64,000 bases of DNA from an uncultured Lachnospiraceae bacterium (GTDB taxonomy: Bacteria; Bacillota; Clostridia; Lachnospirales; Lachnospiraceae). This document shows, one piece after another, positions 18,313 through 26,725 of this stretch; the first letter of the stretch is position 1, and every line of letters starts with the position of its first letter. A program made the position numbers and the translations under genes. Below the pieces are notes generated by a model. That model was not told the DNA's origin. It was given only the letters and a program-made list of their open reading frames with translations, and did not search any database. Where the stretch lies: the NCBI GenBank assembly GCA_947626285.1, contig CANQRR010000009.1:23484-87483 (forward strand), in the 5' to 3' direction.

Positions 18313-18732
18313 ATGATACAGTTGATTTTAGGCGAAAAAGGAAAAGGCAAGACCAAGATTTTACTTGACAAAGTAAATTCAGAGATCAAAACGGCTCATG
18401 GCAATATCGTTTATCTTGATAAAAGTACGAAGCATATGTACGAACTGAACAATCGGATCCGTCTGATCGACGTTTCCTCTTTTTCACTCGCGTCGAGCGG
18501 AGAGTTTATCGGTTTCATTTACGGCATTCTCTCCCAAGACCACGATCTGGAGCAGATCTACCTCGACAGCTTTTTAAAGATCTCCATGACGGACGAGAGC
18601 ACGCTGAACGGCGTACTGGACAAGCTCTCTGAGATCGGTGAGAAATACAATGTCACGTTCGTGATCAGCATTTCCGTGAACGCAGCGGATGTCGACGCGA
18701 AATTCAAAGAGAATATTATTGCAGCGTTATAA
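18313..18732 (+). CDS. Small P-loop protein, function unknown
   Basis: A 139-residue protein beginning MIQLILGEKGKGKTKILLDK, in which GEKGKGKT is a Walker A (GxxxxGKT) nucleotide-binding loop at residues 7-14. A second hydrophobic strand ending in acidic residues (LEQIYLDSFLKI) and NVTFVISIS could supply Walker B and sensor strands, but neither is canonical. No membrane segment. At this size it can only form a minimal P-loop fold, so it may act as a nucleotide sensor or subunit. AAGGAGG, eight bases upstream, fixes the start at 18313; the track's TTG and the ATG at 18307 are poorly spaced. It has its own promoter and terminator. Confidence 0.75.
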   Translation: MIQLILGEKGKGKTKILLDKVNSEIKTAHGNIVYLDKSTKHMYELNNRIRLIDVSSFSLASSGEFIGFIYGILSQDHDLEQIYLDSFLKISMTDESTLNGVLDKLSEIGEKYNVTFVISISVNAADVDAKFKENIIAAL

Positions 18733-18759
18733 ACTTGCATGACAGGAGATACATAACGA

Positions 18760-18812
18760 CTGCCGCAGCCTATACGGATCAGATCCATATACCTGCGGCA
18801 GTTGTTTTGTTT
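18760..18812 (+). terminator. Rho-independent terminator
   Basis: CTGCCGCAG pairs perfectly with CTGCGGCAG 24 bases later, and the stem is followed by TTGTTTTGTTTCT. It ends the P-loop gene unit. Confidence 0.75.
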
Positions 18813-18838
18813 CTCATTTTATTCTGAAATAGATTCGG

Positions 18839-19048
18839 TTATTCTCTTCCCATCTCTCGTACGCGGCCGTACAGACTCAGCACATAAAGGCCCGCCAGTC
18901 CAACCAGAATATATATAATTCTCGAAAGCCACGACATATTGCCGAAGAGCAGATTTACGAGATCCAGCTTGAAAATTCCAATCAGGCCCCAGTTTACGGC
19001 ACCGATGATGACAAGAGTGAGTGCTGTGTAATCAAAACCTTTTCCCAT
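18839..19048 (-). CDS. DUF378 family membrane protein
   Basis: Small protein of 69 residues with two membrane helices. The first contains the family signature LTLVIIGAVNWGLIGIF and the second is IIYILVGLAGLYVLSLY. DUF378 proteins are widespread and uncharacterised. The ATG follows an AAAGGAGG Shine-Dalgarno. It is transcribed opposite to both neighbours and divergent from the HlyD-like gene. Confidence 0.88.
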   Translation of the reverse strand: MGKGFDYTALTLVIIGAVNWGLIGIFKLDLVNLLFGNMSWLSRIIYILVGLAGLYVLSLYGRVREMGRE

Positions 19049-19187
19049 GCGCTTTTCCCTCCTTTTTCAGAATAATGATAGTTTCTCCGCAAAAAAGGTT
19101 TTTATTCAAAAACAGTGGTTGTATCATTGGGACAAAAATGGTAAGATAACTAGGGTAAATGTGGGGAAACATATGGAGGAGCTGCAC

Positions 19188-20552
19188 TTGAAAAAGGACG
19201 GATCGGAAAAGAAGATCAGAAAATATCGCAGATATCCTTTCTTTAATATCGGAACTTTGCTGTTTGGAACAGTGTTTATCTATATGGTGATCACCGCTTT
19301 TACGTACTTGACGCAGAAGCATATCACGTCGTATGAGGTCATGAAGGGCACGATCACCGGGAATTATCGCTTTCAGGCGCTCTCTCTGCGCACGGAAGAG
19401 GTCGTGAACGCCACGCAGTCCGGCAGTGTGCGTTACTTTGAGCGAGAGGGCAGCAAGACGTCGGCGGGAAGCGTCGTCTGCGCGATCAACGAGACCGGCG
19501 CGCAGGATCCGGCGCTTTTACAGGATTTTTCCCTCTCCCAGCAGGACGCCGACCGCCTGCGCGACACGATCGCCAGCTTTACGATCAATTATGACAGGAA
19601 TACGTTCCAGAAGGTATACGACCTGAAGGCGGGCGTCGACGGGGCGATCTCTGAGATCATCGAGAACAGTTCAGCCGATTACACCGATGTACGGAACCAG
19701 TGCACGGCCCCGGACTCCGGTTTTGTCGTCTATAAGATCGACGGTTACGAGAACCTCACGGAGGATCAGCTCAGCGCCGATCTGTTCGATCAGACGAAAT
19801 ACGACGCGGACAACCTCCGCAGCCAGAAGAACGTGGCCGCTGGCAGACCGCTCTTTAAACTGATCACGGAGGAGTCGTGGGCGCTGTATTTCCCTCTGGA
19901 CGAAAAGCTGATGACAGAGCTTGCGGATACGGAGAAGATCCGCTTCCGCTTCATGAAGGACAATGAGACCTTCGCGGCTCCGTTTGCGATCATTCAGAAC
20001 GGCGAGGAATATTTCGGAAAGATCTCCATGGACAATTCGCTGGTGCGCTACGCGGCGGACCGTTTTCTGGAGATCGAGCTGGTCATGAATAAAAAGACCG
20101 GACTCAAGATACCGTCTTCCTCCATTGTAGAGCGGTCGTTTTACCGCATCCCGGAGGAGTATGCGATCAAGAACCGGGACACCGACCAGGAGATCGTGCT
20201 GAAGGTGGAATCCTTCGCCGGGGACGGATCGTCCACGGTTGCGTACGTGACGGCGAACGTCTACGCGCACGAGGACAAGGAGTACCTGATCGACGCCAAG
20301 CTGTTAAACGACGGAGATTATATCCAGATGGAGGATTCTGTCAAGCGGATCCAGATTCAGGACAAGGACATGCAGACTCTGCACGGCGTCTACAATATCA
20401 ATAAGGGATACGCGGTGTTCCGCGAGATCACCGTGATCGATGAAAATGAGGAATACTGCATCGTGGAGAGCAACAACATCTACGGCCTTGCCGCGTACGA
20501 TTACATCGTGCTGAACGCGTCTGAGGTGACGGACGAACAGATCGTGTACTAG
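19188..20552 (+). CDS. HlyD-like membrane-anchored protein near sepF cluster
   Basis: About 454 residues. A basic start (KKDGSEKKIRKYRRYP) and one helix (IGTLLFGTVFIYMVITAFTYL) are followed by an outside part. That part has the split biotinyl-lipoyl-like pattern of HlyD/periplasmic adaptor proteins (YEVMKGTITGNYRFQALSLR near the start, SGFVVYKIDGYE in the middle, then beta-rich repeats). No partner exporter is adjacent. The gene sits directly upstream of yggS-sepF-ylmH, which suggests a role tied to division or the envelope; that is inference. TTG 19188 has GGAGGAG seven bases upstream; ATG 19173, five codons earlier, is the alternative. The track start at 19047 lacks support. Confidence 0.75.
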   Translation: MKKDGSEKKIRKYRRYPFFNIGTLLFGTVFIYMVITAFTYLTQKHITSYEVMKGTITGNYRFQALSLRTEEVVNATQSGSVRYFEREGSKTSAGSVVCAINETGAQDPALLQDFSLSQQDADRLRDTIASFTINYDRNTFQKVYDLKAGVDGAISEIIENSSADYTDVRNQCTAPDSGFVVYKIDGYENLTEDQLSADLFDQTKYDADNLRSQKNVAAGRPLFKLITEESWALYFPLDEKLMTELADTEKIRFRFMKDNETFAAPFAIIQNGEEYFGKISMDNSLVRYAADRFLEIELVMNKKTGLKIPSSSIVERSFYRIPEEYAIKNRDTDQEIVLKVESFAGDGSSTVAYVTANVYAHEDKEYLIDAKLLNDGDYIQMEDSVKRIQIQDKDMQTLHGVYNINKGYAVFREITVIDENEEYCIVESNNIYGLAAYDYIVLNASEVTDEQIVY

Positions 20553-20577
20553 AAGACTACAGAAGGAGAGGACAGAA

Positions 20578-21297
20578 ATGCTGAGAGAAAATCTGGCGTC
20601 AGTGGAGCGGAAGATCGCGGATGCCTGCAAAAGATCCGGACGGAGCCGGGACGAGGTGACGCTGATCGCTGTGAGCAAGACGAAGCCGGTTGAGATGATC
20701 TCCGAAGTATACGGCGCAGGGGTGCGCGATTTCGGAGAGAACAAGCCGCAGGAGATCCGGGACAAGCAGCCGCAGCTTGCGGAGGACATCCGCTGGCATA
20801 TGATCGGTCATCTGCAGCGCAACAAGATCAAATATATCATCGACAAGGTCTGCATGATCCATTCCGTGGATTCGGTGCGGCTGGCGCAGGCGATCGACGA
20901 AGCGGCCGGAAAGCTGGGAATCGTCATGCCGGTCCTCATAGAGGTAAATGTTGCCGGAGAGGAGAGCAAGGACGGCATCCGCCCGGAGGAGGCGGAGCAG
21001 TTCGTGCGGGAGATCAGTGTTTTTCCGAACATTCATGTCGAAGGCTTGATGACGATCGCGCCTTTTACGGAGAATCCGGAAGAGAATCGGCAATACTTTC
21101 GAAAATTGAGCAAATTATGTGTTGACATACGGCAAAAAAACATTGATAATGTGAGTATGTGTAGTCTCAGTATGGGAATGACAGGAGATTATGAGGTTGC
21201 GATCGAGGAAGGGGCCACAATGGTGCGCGTTGGCACAGGCATTTTCGGGGAGCGATACTATCCTCGCGCTGAGGCAGATGGGAGAGTAGAAGTATGA
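20578..21297 (+). CDS. YggS/PLPBP family pyridoxal-phosphate homeostasis protein
   Basis: Protein of 239 residues with the alanine-racemase N-terminal barrel fold. The PLP lysine lies in LIAVSKTKPVEMI. Other family landmarks are VRDFGENKPQEIRDK, RWHMIGHLQRNK, and SMGMTGDYEVAIEEGATMVRVGTGIFG near the end. It binds PLP and is thought to buffer vitamin B6 and affect amino-acid pools; no racemase activity is known. The last four bases overlap sepF, the classical arrangement in Gram-positives. Confidence 0.95.
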   Translation: MLRENLASVERKIADACKRSGRSRDEVTLIAVSKTKPVEMISEVYGAGVRDFGENKPQEIRDKQPQLAEDIRWHMIGHLQRNKIKYIIDKVCMIHSVDSVRLAQAIDEAAGKLGIVMPVLIEVNVAGEESKDGIRPEEAEQFVREISVFPNIHVEGLMTIAPFTENPEENRQYFRKLSKLCVDIRQKNIDNVSMCSLSMGMTGDYEVAIEEGATMVRVGTGIFGERYYPRAEADGRVEV

Positions 21298-21866
21298 GTG
21301 TTTTGGACAAGTTTTTGAACGCGATGAAGATGAACGACGACGATGGATTTGACGAAGGCTACCTTGACGAGGACGAAGACTATGACGAGTATGAGGAGCG
21401 TCCGCGGAAGCGTATTCTGTCAAAGACGAATAGAGACGATTATGACGATCTGACGGGTGATGCGCCGGCACCAGCCGCTGCGCAGGCGGAGAGGACCCCA
21501 AGTGCGGCGCGCCCGAAGGCGAAGCCGGTGCGCCAGGCCAAGATCTCACCCATGCGCAGCGCTAAGCGCGGGGGCGGCATGGAGGTCTGCGTCATCCGCC
21601 CGAAGAGCATGGAGGATGCCAGGGAGATCACGGAGACGCTGCTTGATGAGTGCACGGTCGTTCTGAACATGGAGGGACTGGATCTGGATACCGCGCAGCG
21701 GATCATCGACTTTGCCTCCGGTTCTTGCTATGCGATTCACGGCAATCTCCAGAAGATCAGCAATTATATCTTCATCATCACGCCGGAAAGCGTGGACATC
21801 TCCGGTGATTTTCAGGAGATCTTAAGCGGCGCGTTTGATGTTCCGGCTTTCGGGACCAAGTTCTGA
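21294..21866 (+). CDS. sepF: Cell division protein SepF
   Basis: Protein of 190 residues. An N-terminal amphipathic, membrane-binding helix (MSVLDKFLNAMKMND), then a long acidic and Ala/Pro-rich linker (about 15-85), then the SepF/DUF552 domain with VIRPKSMEDAREITETLLDECTVVLNMEGLD and RIIDFASGSCYAI. SepF tethers FtsZ filaments to the membrane and shapes the septum. Start overlaps yggS (ATGA-type); the YlmH-like gene begins two bases after its stop. Confidence 0.95.
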   Translation: MSVLDKFLNAMKMNDDDGFDEGYLDEDEDYDEYEERPRKRILSKTNRDDYDDLTGDAPAPAAAQAERTPSAARPKAKPVRQAKISPMRSAKRGGGMEVCVIRPKSMEDAREITETLLDECTVVLNMEGLDLDTAQRIIDFASGSCYAIHGNLQKISNYIFIITPESVDISGDFQEILSGAFDVPAFGTKF

Positions 21867-21867
21867 T

Positions 21868-22644
21868 ATGGAGAAAGAGGAACTGCTGGTAAAGCGTATC
21901 CGGGAGCTTGCGAACCTGGCGGATCGCAGGAGCTGTGTTACGTTTACCGATTTTTTGAATCTGAACGAACAGAATATACTGCATCACACCATACAAAAGT
22001 TTTCCTTTGTAAAAGGGGAAACTTTTGGCGGTTATGAGGGAGCGGAGCGTCAGATAGCGGCATTTGTACCTGATGCTCCTGTTTATGCGCAGACCGGCGC
22101 GGGGGAGGCTGGCTGGGAGTATCCGATCGTCTGCGTGCGGATCGTGCCGTTGAACGCAAGGTTTGCGGAGGAGTTGTCGCACCGGGATATTCTGGGCGCG
22201 CTGATGAATCTGGGAATCGACCGCGCGAAGACCGGCGATATCGCGCTCTGCGGGGAGGTGTGCTATCTGTTTTGCCATGAGACTCTTGCGCCGATGATCT
22301 GTGAAGAGCTGACGCGCATCCGTCACACCTCAGTGAAATGCACGGTGTGCAGCCTTTCTGAGTTTCATTACACGCCGAAGACGGAGTGCGTGAAGGGCAG
22401 TGTGGCTTCGGTGCGGCTGGACAGCGCGATGGCGCTGGCTTTTCATGCTTCGAGGAGCAGCCTGCTTTCCCTGATCGAGGAGGGAAAGGTGTTCGTGAAC
22501 GGGAAGCTGATCACGACGAACGCGTATGCGCTCAAAGAGGAGGATATCGTATCCGTGCGCGGACTTGGCAGGTTTCGTTACAAGGGCGCCGTCGGGCAGA
22601 CGAAAAAAGGGCGGTGCATGGTCGAGATCGAGCGTTACGTCTGA
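21868..22644 (+). CDS. YlmH-like S4-domain RNA-binding protein
   Basis: Protein of 258 residues. The N-terminal two thirds match the YlmH family (FTDFLNLNEQNIL, TFGGYEGAERQIAAFVP, ILGALMNLGIDRAKTGDI). The C-terminal 65 residues are an S4 RNA-binding domain (VRLDSAMALAFHASRSSLLS, EEGKVFVNGKL). YlmH homologues bind ribosomes and have been linked to rescue of stalled nascent-chain complexes in Bacillus. The real start is the ATG at 21868 rather than the track start inside sepF. Placement after sepF is conserved in Firmicutes. Confidence 0.9.
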   Translation: MEKEELLVKRIRELANLADRRSCVTFTDFLNLNEQNILHHTIQKFSFVKGETFGGYEGAERQIAAFVPDAPVYAQTGAGEAGWEYPIVCVRIVPLNARFAEELSHRDILGALMNLGIDRAKTGDIALCGEVCYLFCHETLAPMICEELTRIRHTSVKCTVCSLSEFHYTPKTECVKGSVASVRLDSAMALAFHASRSSLLSLIEEGKVFVNGKLITTNAYALKEEDIVSVRGLGRFRYKGAVGQTKKGRCMVEIERYV

Positions 22645-22654
22645 TTTCTATTTG

Positions 22655-22686
22655 CTGAATATCGGACGGAACCGCATGGTACCCTT
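22655..22686. repeat. Short conserved motif, copy 1 (CGGACGGAACCGCATGGTACCC)
   Basis: The 98-base gap upstream of aroB carries ATATCGGACGGAACCGCATGGTACCCTTTG. A closely similar string occurs at 39345-39372 near an unrelated gene. No promoter is clear here; the gap otherwise holds AT-rich sequence and the aroB Shine-Dalgarno TTGGAGG. Confidence 0.5.
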
Positions 22687-22742
22687 TGATCAACTTCTAT
22701 TATAAAATTATGAATTTAACATAGCAAATTGGAGGTTACTGC

Positions 22743-23858
22743 ATGAAAACAGAGAAATTTGAATCTCTCCTTACTGTGAAGACCGCGGGGAATGAGCTGT
22801 ATGATATCGTGCTGAGGGAGTCGTTCGCCGATCTGCCGGAATGTTTGCGGAAGCTTGGCTGTGAGGGACGGAGAATCTGTATCGTGACAGATTCGAACGT
22901 GGCGCCGCGCTATCTGGATGAGGTGAGCGCTCTGGCGGGAGAATGCTGCGCGCAGGTGGAAAGCTATGTGCTGGAAGCCGGAGAGGAGCACAAGACGCTT
23001 GACGCGATCCGCGGAATCTATGTGAAGCTGATCGAGGCGGGCTTTGACCGCAAGGATTATCTGATCGCGCTTGGCGGTGGCGTCGTCGGAGACATGACGG
23101 GTTTTGCCGCGGCGACGTTCCTGCGCGGGATACGCTTCATACAGCTGCCGACGACGTTGCTTGCGCAGATCGACAGCAGCATCGGCGGGAAGACCGGGGT
23201 GGATTTCGACCAGTACAAGAATATGGTCGGCGCGTTTCATCAGCCTTCCCTGGTATACAGCAATGTCGCCACGCTTAGAACGCTTTCGGAGGAGCAGTTT
23301 GCGAGCGGGATGGGAGAGAGCCTGAAGCATGGTCTGATCCTGGACGCGGGCTTCTATGAGTGGCAGATCGACCACATGGGAGAGATTGGGGAGCGCGAGA
23401 CGCAGACGCTTCTGGAGCTGGTGAGCCGCAACTGCCAGATCAAGCGCTATATTGTGGAAAAGGATCCGAAGGAGAAGGGCGACCGCGCTCTGTTAAATTT
23501 CGGGCACACGCTTGGGCACGCGTTGGAAAAGTGCAAAGAGTTTCAGATGCTGCACGGAGAGTGCGTGGCGATCGGCTTCGTGGCCGCGGCTTATATTTCC
23601 TGGCAGCGCGGAATGATCGATGAGGACGAATTCTATGAGATCCGCGACATGAACGTCGGCTTCGGCCTGCCGATCTCCTTTGACGGAGTCGCTTCGGAGG
23701 CGATCGTGGAGGCCGTGAAGAAGGACAAGAAGATGGACGCGGGAAAAGTCCGGTTCATCCTGTTGAAGAAGCTTGGGCGCGCCTGCATTGACACGACGGT
23801 GACGGAACAGGAGATGCTGGATGCGCTTCGGACGCTGAATGCGGACGAGCGGGAGTAA
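22743..23858 (+). CDS. aroB: 3-dehydroquinate synthase
   Basis: Protein of 371 residues catalysing the second shikimate-pathway step (DAHP to 3-dehydroquinate; NAD and metal dependent). The family motifs are GLEAGEEHKTL-like (VLEAGEEHKTLD), the NAD-binding ALGGGVVGDMTGFAAATFLRG, PTTLLAQIDSSIGGKTGVDF, and the metal-binding segment LNFGHTLGHALE with HGECVAIGF. GGAGG precedes the ATG. No other aro gene is nearby; lspA follows after a few bases. Confidence 0.96.
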   Translation: MKTEKFESLLTVKTAGNELYDIVLRESFADLPECLRKLGCEGRRICIVTDSNVAPRYLDEVSALAGECCAQVESYVLEAGEEHKTLDAIRGIYVKLIEAGFDRKDYLIALGGGVVGDMTGFAAATFLRGIRFIQLPTTLLAQIDSSIGGKTGVDFDQYKNMVGAFHQPSLVYSNVATLRTLSEEQFASGMGESLKHGLILDAGFYEWQIDHMGEIGERETQTLLELVSRNCQIKRYIVEKDPKEKGDRALLNFGHTLGHALEKCKEFQMLHGECVAIGFVAAAYISWQRGMIDEDEFYEIRDMNVGFGLPISFDGVASEAIVEAVKKDKKMDAGKVRFILLKKLGRACIDTTVTEQEMLDALRTLNADERE

Positions 23859-23870
23859 GCGCCGAAGGGA

Positions 23871-24413
23871 ATGAACTCAATGAAGAAGAAAAAATCCGCT
23901 TTATTTTTCTATGGATTTCTTTTCTGTGCCGCGCTGGTCGGGATCGATCAGCTCACAAAATATCTGGCGGTCACCCGGCTTGCCGGGAAAGCGGGAGTCC
24001 CGGTAATCCCGGGCGTCTTTGAACTGTTTTATCTGGAGAACCGCGGCGCTGCGTTCGGGATGCTGACGAACCGCCAGTGGTTCTTTGCCGGGATTGCGGT
24101 TCTGATGATCTTCGCGGCCGGCTATGTATATGTTCTGCTGCCGGGAGAACGTCATTATCACTTTTTACGCATAATCTGTGTTTTGATCGCAGCCGGCGCG
24201 GCCGGGAATCTTCTTGACCGTCTGATCCGGCATTATGTAGTTGATTTTCTGTATGTCTCAGCGATCGATTTCCCGGTGTTCAATGTCGCGGACTGTTATG
24301 TGTGCGTCGGGACGGGGCTGGCTCTGCTGGCACTGTTTACGGTATACCGGGAGGATGATTTTTCATTCTTGTCTTTGAGTGAAAAAGAGGAAGACAAAAA
24401 AGCGGGAAAATAG
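23871..24413 (+). CDS. lspA: Lipoprotein signal peptidase (signal peptidase II)
   Basis: Membrane aspartyl peptidase of 180 residues that cleaves prolipoprotein signal peptides. Four helices are visible, with the conserved DQLTKYLA, FYLENRGAAFGM, the catalytic-Asp regions GNLLDRLIRHYVVDFL and FPVFNVADCYVCVG. A second in-frame ATG at 23880 is equally possible as start. The C-terminus has a short charged extension (EKEEDKKAGK). Confidence 0.95.
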   Translation: MNSMKKKKSALFFYGFLFCAALVGIDQLTKYLAVTRLAGKAGVPVIPGVFELFYLENRGAAFGMLTNRQWFFAGIAVLMIFAAGYVYVLLPGERHYHFLRIICVLIAAGAAGNLLDRLIRHYVVDFLYVSAIDFPVFNVADCYVCVGTGLALLALFTVYREDDFSFLSLSEKEEDKKAGK

Positions 24414-24439
24414 CGCTGGTTCAGCAAAAGTATGATTCA

Positions 24440-25471
24440 GTGAGAATTGGCCAGATAGAGATGAAAGAGGCAGAAGTGATAGGAAAAACAGAGGAAATAG
24501 AAGAAGCAGAAGAAATAGCAGAAATGGAAGATATAGGCGGGATGTGCGGGCAGGCAGACATACAGCAGATCACGATCGCAGAGAAAGAGGCGGGAGAACG
24601 GCTGGACCGCATTCTTGACGGGAGATTTTCGGAGTTTACGCGTTCCTATCTTCAGAAACTGATCCGGGATGGGGCCGTGTCCGTGAATGAGAGACCTGCG
24701 AAGGCAAGCGCCAGACCGGCGTGCGGCGATGCGGTGGCCGTCTGTCTGCCTAAACCGGAGGAAGCGGAAATCCTCCCGGAACCAATCCCATTGGACATAC
24801 TCTATGAGGATGACGATCTGCTCATTGTGAATAAACCGAAGGGCATGGTCGTGCACCCTGCGCCCGGTCATTACAACGGGACGCTCGTCAATGCGCTGAT
24901 GTACCATTGCAGGGACAGCCTTTCCGGGATCAACGGCGTGCTGCGCCCGGGCATTGTGCACCGGATTGACCGGGACACGACGGGCTCCCTGGTCGTCTGC
25001 AAGAATGACGCCGCGCACCGGGCGATCGCCGCGCAGCTGCAGGAGCATTCCATCACGCGCACCTACCGCGCGATCGTGCACGGCAGACTCACAGAGGACG
25101 GAACTGTTCACACGACAATCGGACGGCACCCGCTACGCCGCAAGGAGATGGCGGTCAACGTGCCGAACGGACGGGACGCGGTGACGCATTATCATATCCT
25201 GGAGCAATTTGACAAATTCACTTATCTGGAGTGTCAACTGGAGACCGGGCGGACGCATCAGATCCGTGTGCACATGAAGAGTATCGGGCATCCGGTGCTT
25301 GGAGACGATGTGTACGGACCTGCCAAATGCCCGTTTCCGGGACTTGCGGGGCAGACGCTGCACGCGATGACGATCGGATTTATCCATCCGTCTACCGGAG
25401 CATATCTGGAAGTGTCGGCGCCGCTGCCGGAATATTTTGAAGAATTGTTGAAAAAACTGCGCAGAGCGTGA
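24440..25471 (+). CDS. RluA-family rRNA pseudouridine synthase
   Basis: After an unusual Glu/Ile-rich N-terminal extension of about 45 residues, the protein has an S4 domain (AGERLDRILDGRFSEFTRSY). The pseudouridine synthase domain follows, with the catalytic aspartate in GIVHRIDRDTTGSLVV, plus LLIVNKPKGMVVHPAPGHYNGTLVNAL and ETGRTHQIRVHMKSIGHPVLGD. RluD/YlyB-type enzymes modify 23S rRNA; exact site unknown. The start is uncertain: GTG 24440 and ATGs at 24461, 24524 and 24542 are all in frame, none with a strong Shine-Dalgarno. lspA-rluD pairing is common in Firmicutes. Confidence 0.9.
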   Translation: MRIGQIEMKEAEVIGKTEEIEEAEEIAEMEDIGGMCGQADIQQITIAEKEAGERLDRILDGRFSEFTRSYLQKLIRDGAVSVNERPAKASARPACGDAVAVCLPKPEEAEILPEPIPLDILYEDDDLLIVNKPKGMVVHPAPGHYNGTLVNALMYHCRDSLSGINGVLRPGIVHRIDRDTTGSLVVCKNDAAHRAIAAQLQEHSITRTYRAIVHGRLTEDGTVHTTIGRHPLRRKEMAVNVPNGRDAVTHYHILEQFDKFTYLECQLETGRTHQIRVHMKSIGHPVLGDDVYGPAKCPFPGLAGQTLHAMTIGFIHPSTGAYLEVSAPLPEYFEELLKKLRRA

Positions 25472-25516
25472 CATGATGTGGATTTCGAACGTCACGGATC
25501 TGCGCAGTTTTGTTCT
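25457..25516 (+). terminator. Rho-independent terminator after the plus-strand block
   Basis: CTGCGCAG..CGTGAC pairs with GTCACG..CTGCGCAG, followed by TTTTGTTCT. The stem begins inside the last codons of the pseudouridine synthase gene. It marks the end of the long plus-strand gene series. Confidence 0.75.
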
Positions 25517-25584
25517 ATAGGTTGGCTTTGACGGCTTCCATTTGCGAAAGAGGGAACGCCGCATGTATGTGTCAGTAAGGACGA

Positions 25585-26337
25585 TCAGGAAGCATCTTTG
25601 GTGCGGCACTTCTTTGGCACGCGGTCCTTCCACGACGGCAGATCACCGTTTAAGATCGCGGTGAAGATGCGCTCCTTTGCGCCGGGGTGTTCATGACTGA
25701 GCTTTGCGACCAGCTCTTTGGCGTACTCCCGCTGGGTATAACCGTCCGCCGGGCAGGGATTTTTCACGACCGGGAGCCGGTATTTGTTCTGAAAACCTTT
25801 GACGTCCGCCTCATCCACATAGATCAGCGGTCGGATCAGCGTCAGATCCATGCGGTCCAGATAGGTCACGGGAGAGAATGTGTGAATGCGCCCCTCCAGG
25901 ATCAGAGACATCAGAAGCGTCTCTACGACGTCATCCTTGTGATGTGCGTAGGCAAGCTTGTTACAGCCGAGTTCTTTCGCTTTTTCATTGAACGCACCCT
26001 TGCGCATCTTCGCGCAGAGCGAACAGGGATTGGCCTCCTTGCGCTCCTCAAAGATGATCTGCGCAATATCGGTGTTTACGACGCTGTAGGGCACCTCAAG
26101 TTCGCTGCAGAGCTCCTTGACCGGCGTGAGGTCAAAACCCTCATAGCCGAGACTTACGGTAATTGCCTCAAGAGAAAAAGGCGCAGGGTAGAAGCGCCGA
26201 AGACCGGCGAGCGCATAGAGCATCGTCAGGCTGTCCTTTCCTCCTGAGATGCCGACGGCAATCTTATCCCCCGGCTGTATCATCTGAAATTCATCGACCG
26301 CCTTTCTGGTCAGACTCATCAGTTTCTGCAATTTCAT
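25585..26337 (-). CDS. TtcA-like tRNA thiolation ATPase
   Basis: PP-loop ATP pyrophosphatase of 250 residues. The nucleotide motif is VGISGGKDSLTMLYAL. A cysteine pair lies in PCSLCAKMRKG, followed by a conserved AYAHHKDDVVETLLM, and a further cysteine in KNPCPADG. This arrangement fits the TtcA/TtuA group, which thiolates tRNA (cytidine 32 for TtcA) using an iron-sulphur cluster held by cysteines. Distinction from other TtcA-like enzymes cannot be made by eye. It is the first minus-strand gene after the plus-strand block and converges on it. Confidence 0.85.
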   Translation of the reverse strand: MKLQKLMSLTRKAVDEFQMIQPGDKIAVGISGGKDSLTMLYALAGLRRFYPAPFSLEAITVSLGYEGFDLTPVKELCSELEVPYSVVNTDIAQIIFEERKEANPCSLCAKMRKGAFNEKAKELGCNKLAYAHHKDDVVETLLMSLILEGRIHTFSPVTYLDRMDLTLIRPLIYVDEADVKGFQNKYRLPVVKNPCPADGYTQREYAKELVAKLSHEHPGAKERIFTAILNGDLPSWKDRVPKKCRTKDAS

Positions 26338-26476
26338 ACGCGTTCATCCCTGTCTTTGAATGATGTCAAGTGACATGTCAAGTTTATCGTACTTATCATA
26401 CCCGAATTTCAAAAAAGTGGCAACTTAAAATGATAAAATTATTTTCTCTTATTTAAAGTTGGCAAAAAAATTCATA

Positions 26477-26605
26477 TAATTAACATAATATAATTATGTA
26501 AAATGAAAGCAATATATTTGCACAGATAATTAACATAATTATATTATGTAAATTTAAAGCAACATATTTACGAAATTAATTGACATAATAATATTATGTA
26601 TACCG
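26477..26605. repeat. Three 17-bp dif-like palindromes at 50-bp period
   Basis: ACATAATATAATTATGT (26483), ACATAATTATATTATGT (26533) and ACATAATAATATTATGT (26583) are near-perfect inverted repeats of form ACATAAT-N3-ATTATGT, spaced exactly 50 bases apart within a 50-bp tandem repeat that also shares TTAAAGCAA-type flanks. They lie in the AT-rich gap between ttcA and the GNAT gene. They may be operators or recombinase half-sites. The remainder of 26338-26725 shows no gene. Confidence 0.7.
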
Positions 26606-26725
26606 AATAAACTTGTATATCCGTGCTTGAAAGAAGAGAGTGCTTTTGTTATACTCAAAGAAATGGACAAATGGTCATGGGAGTTAAGGTTAAATACGCG
26701 AAATACGCGCATGGGTGGTTATAAA

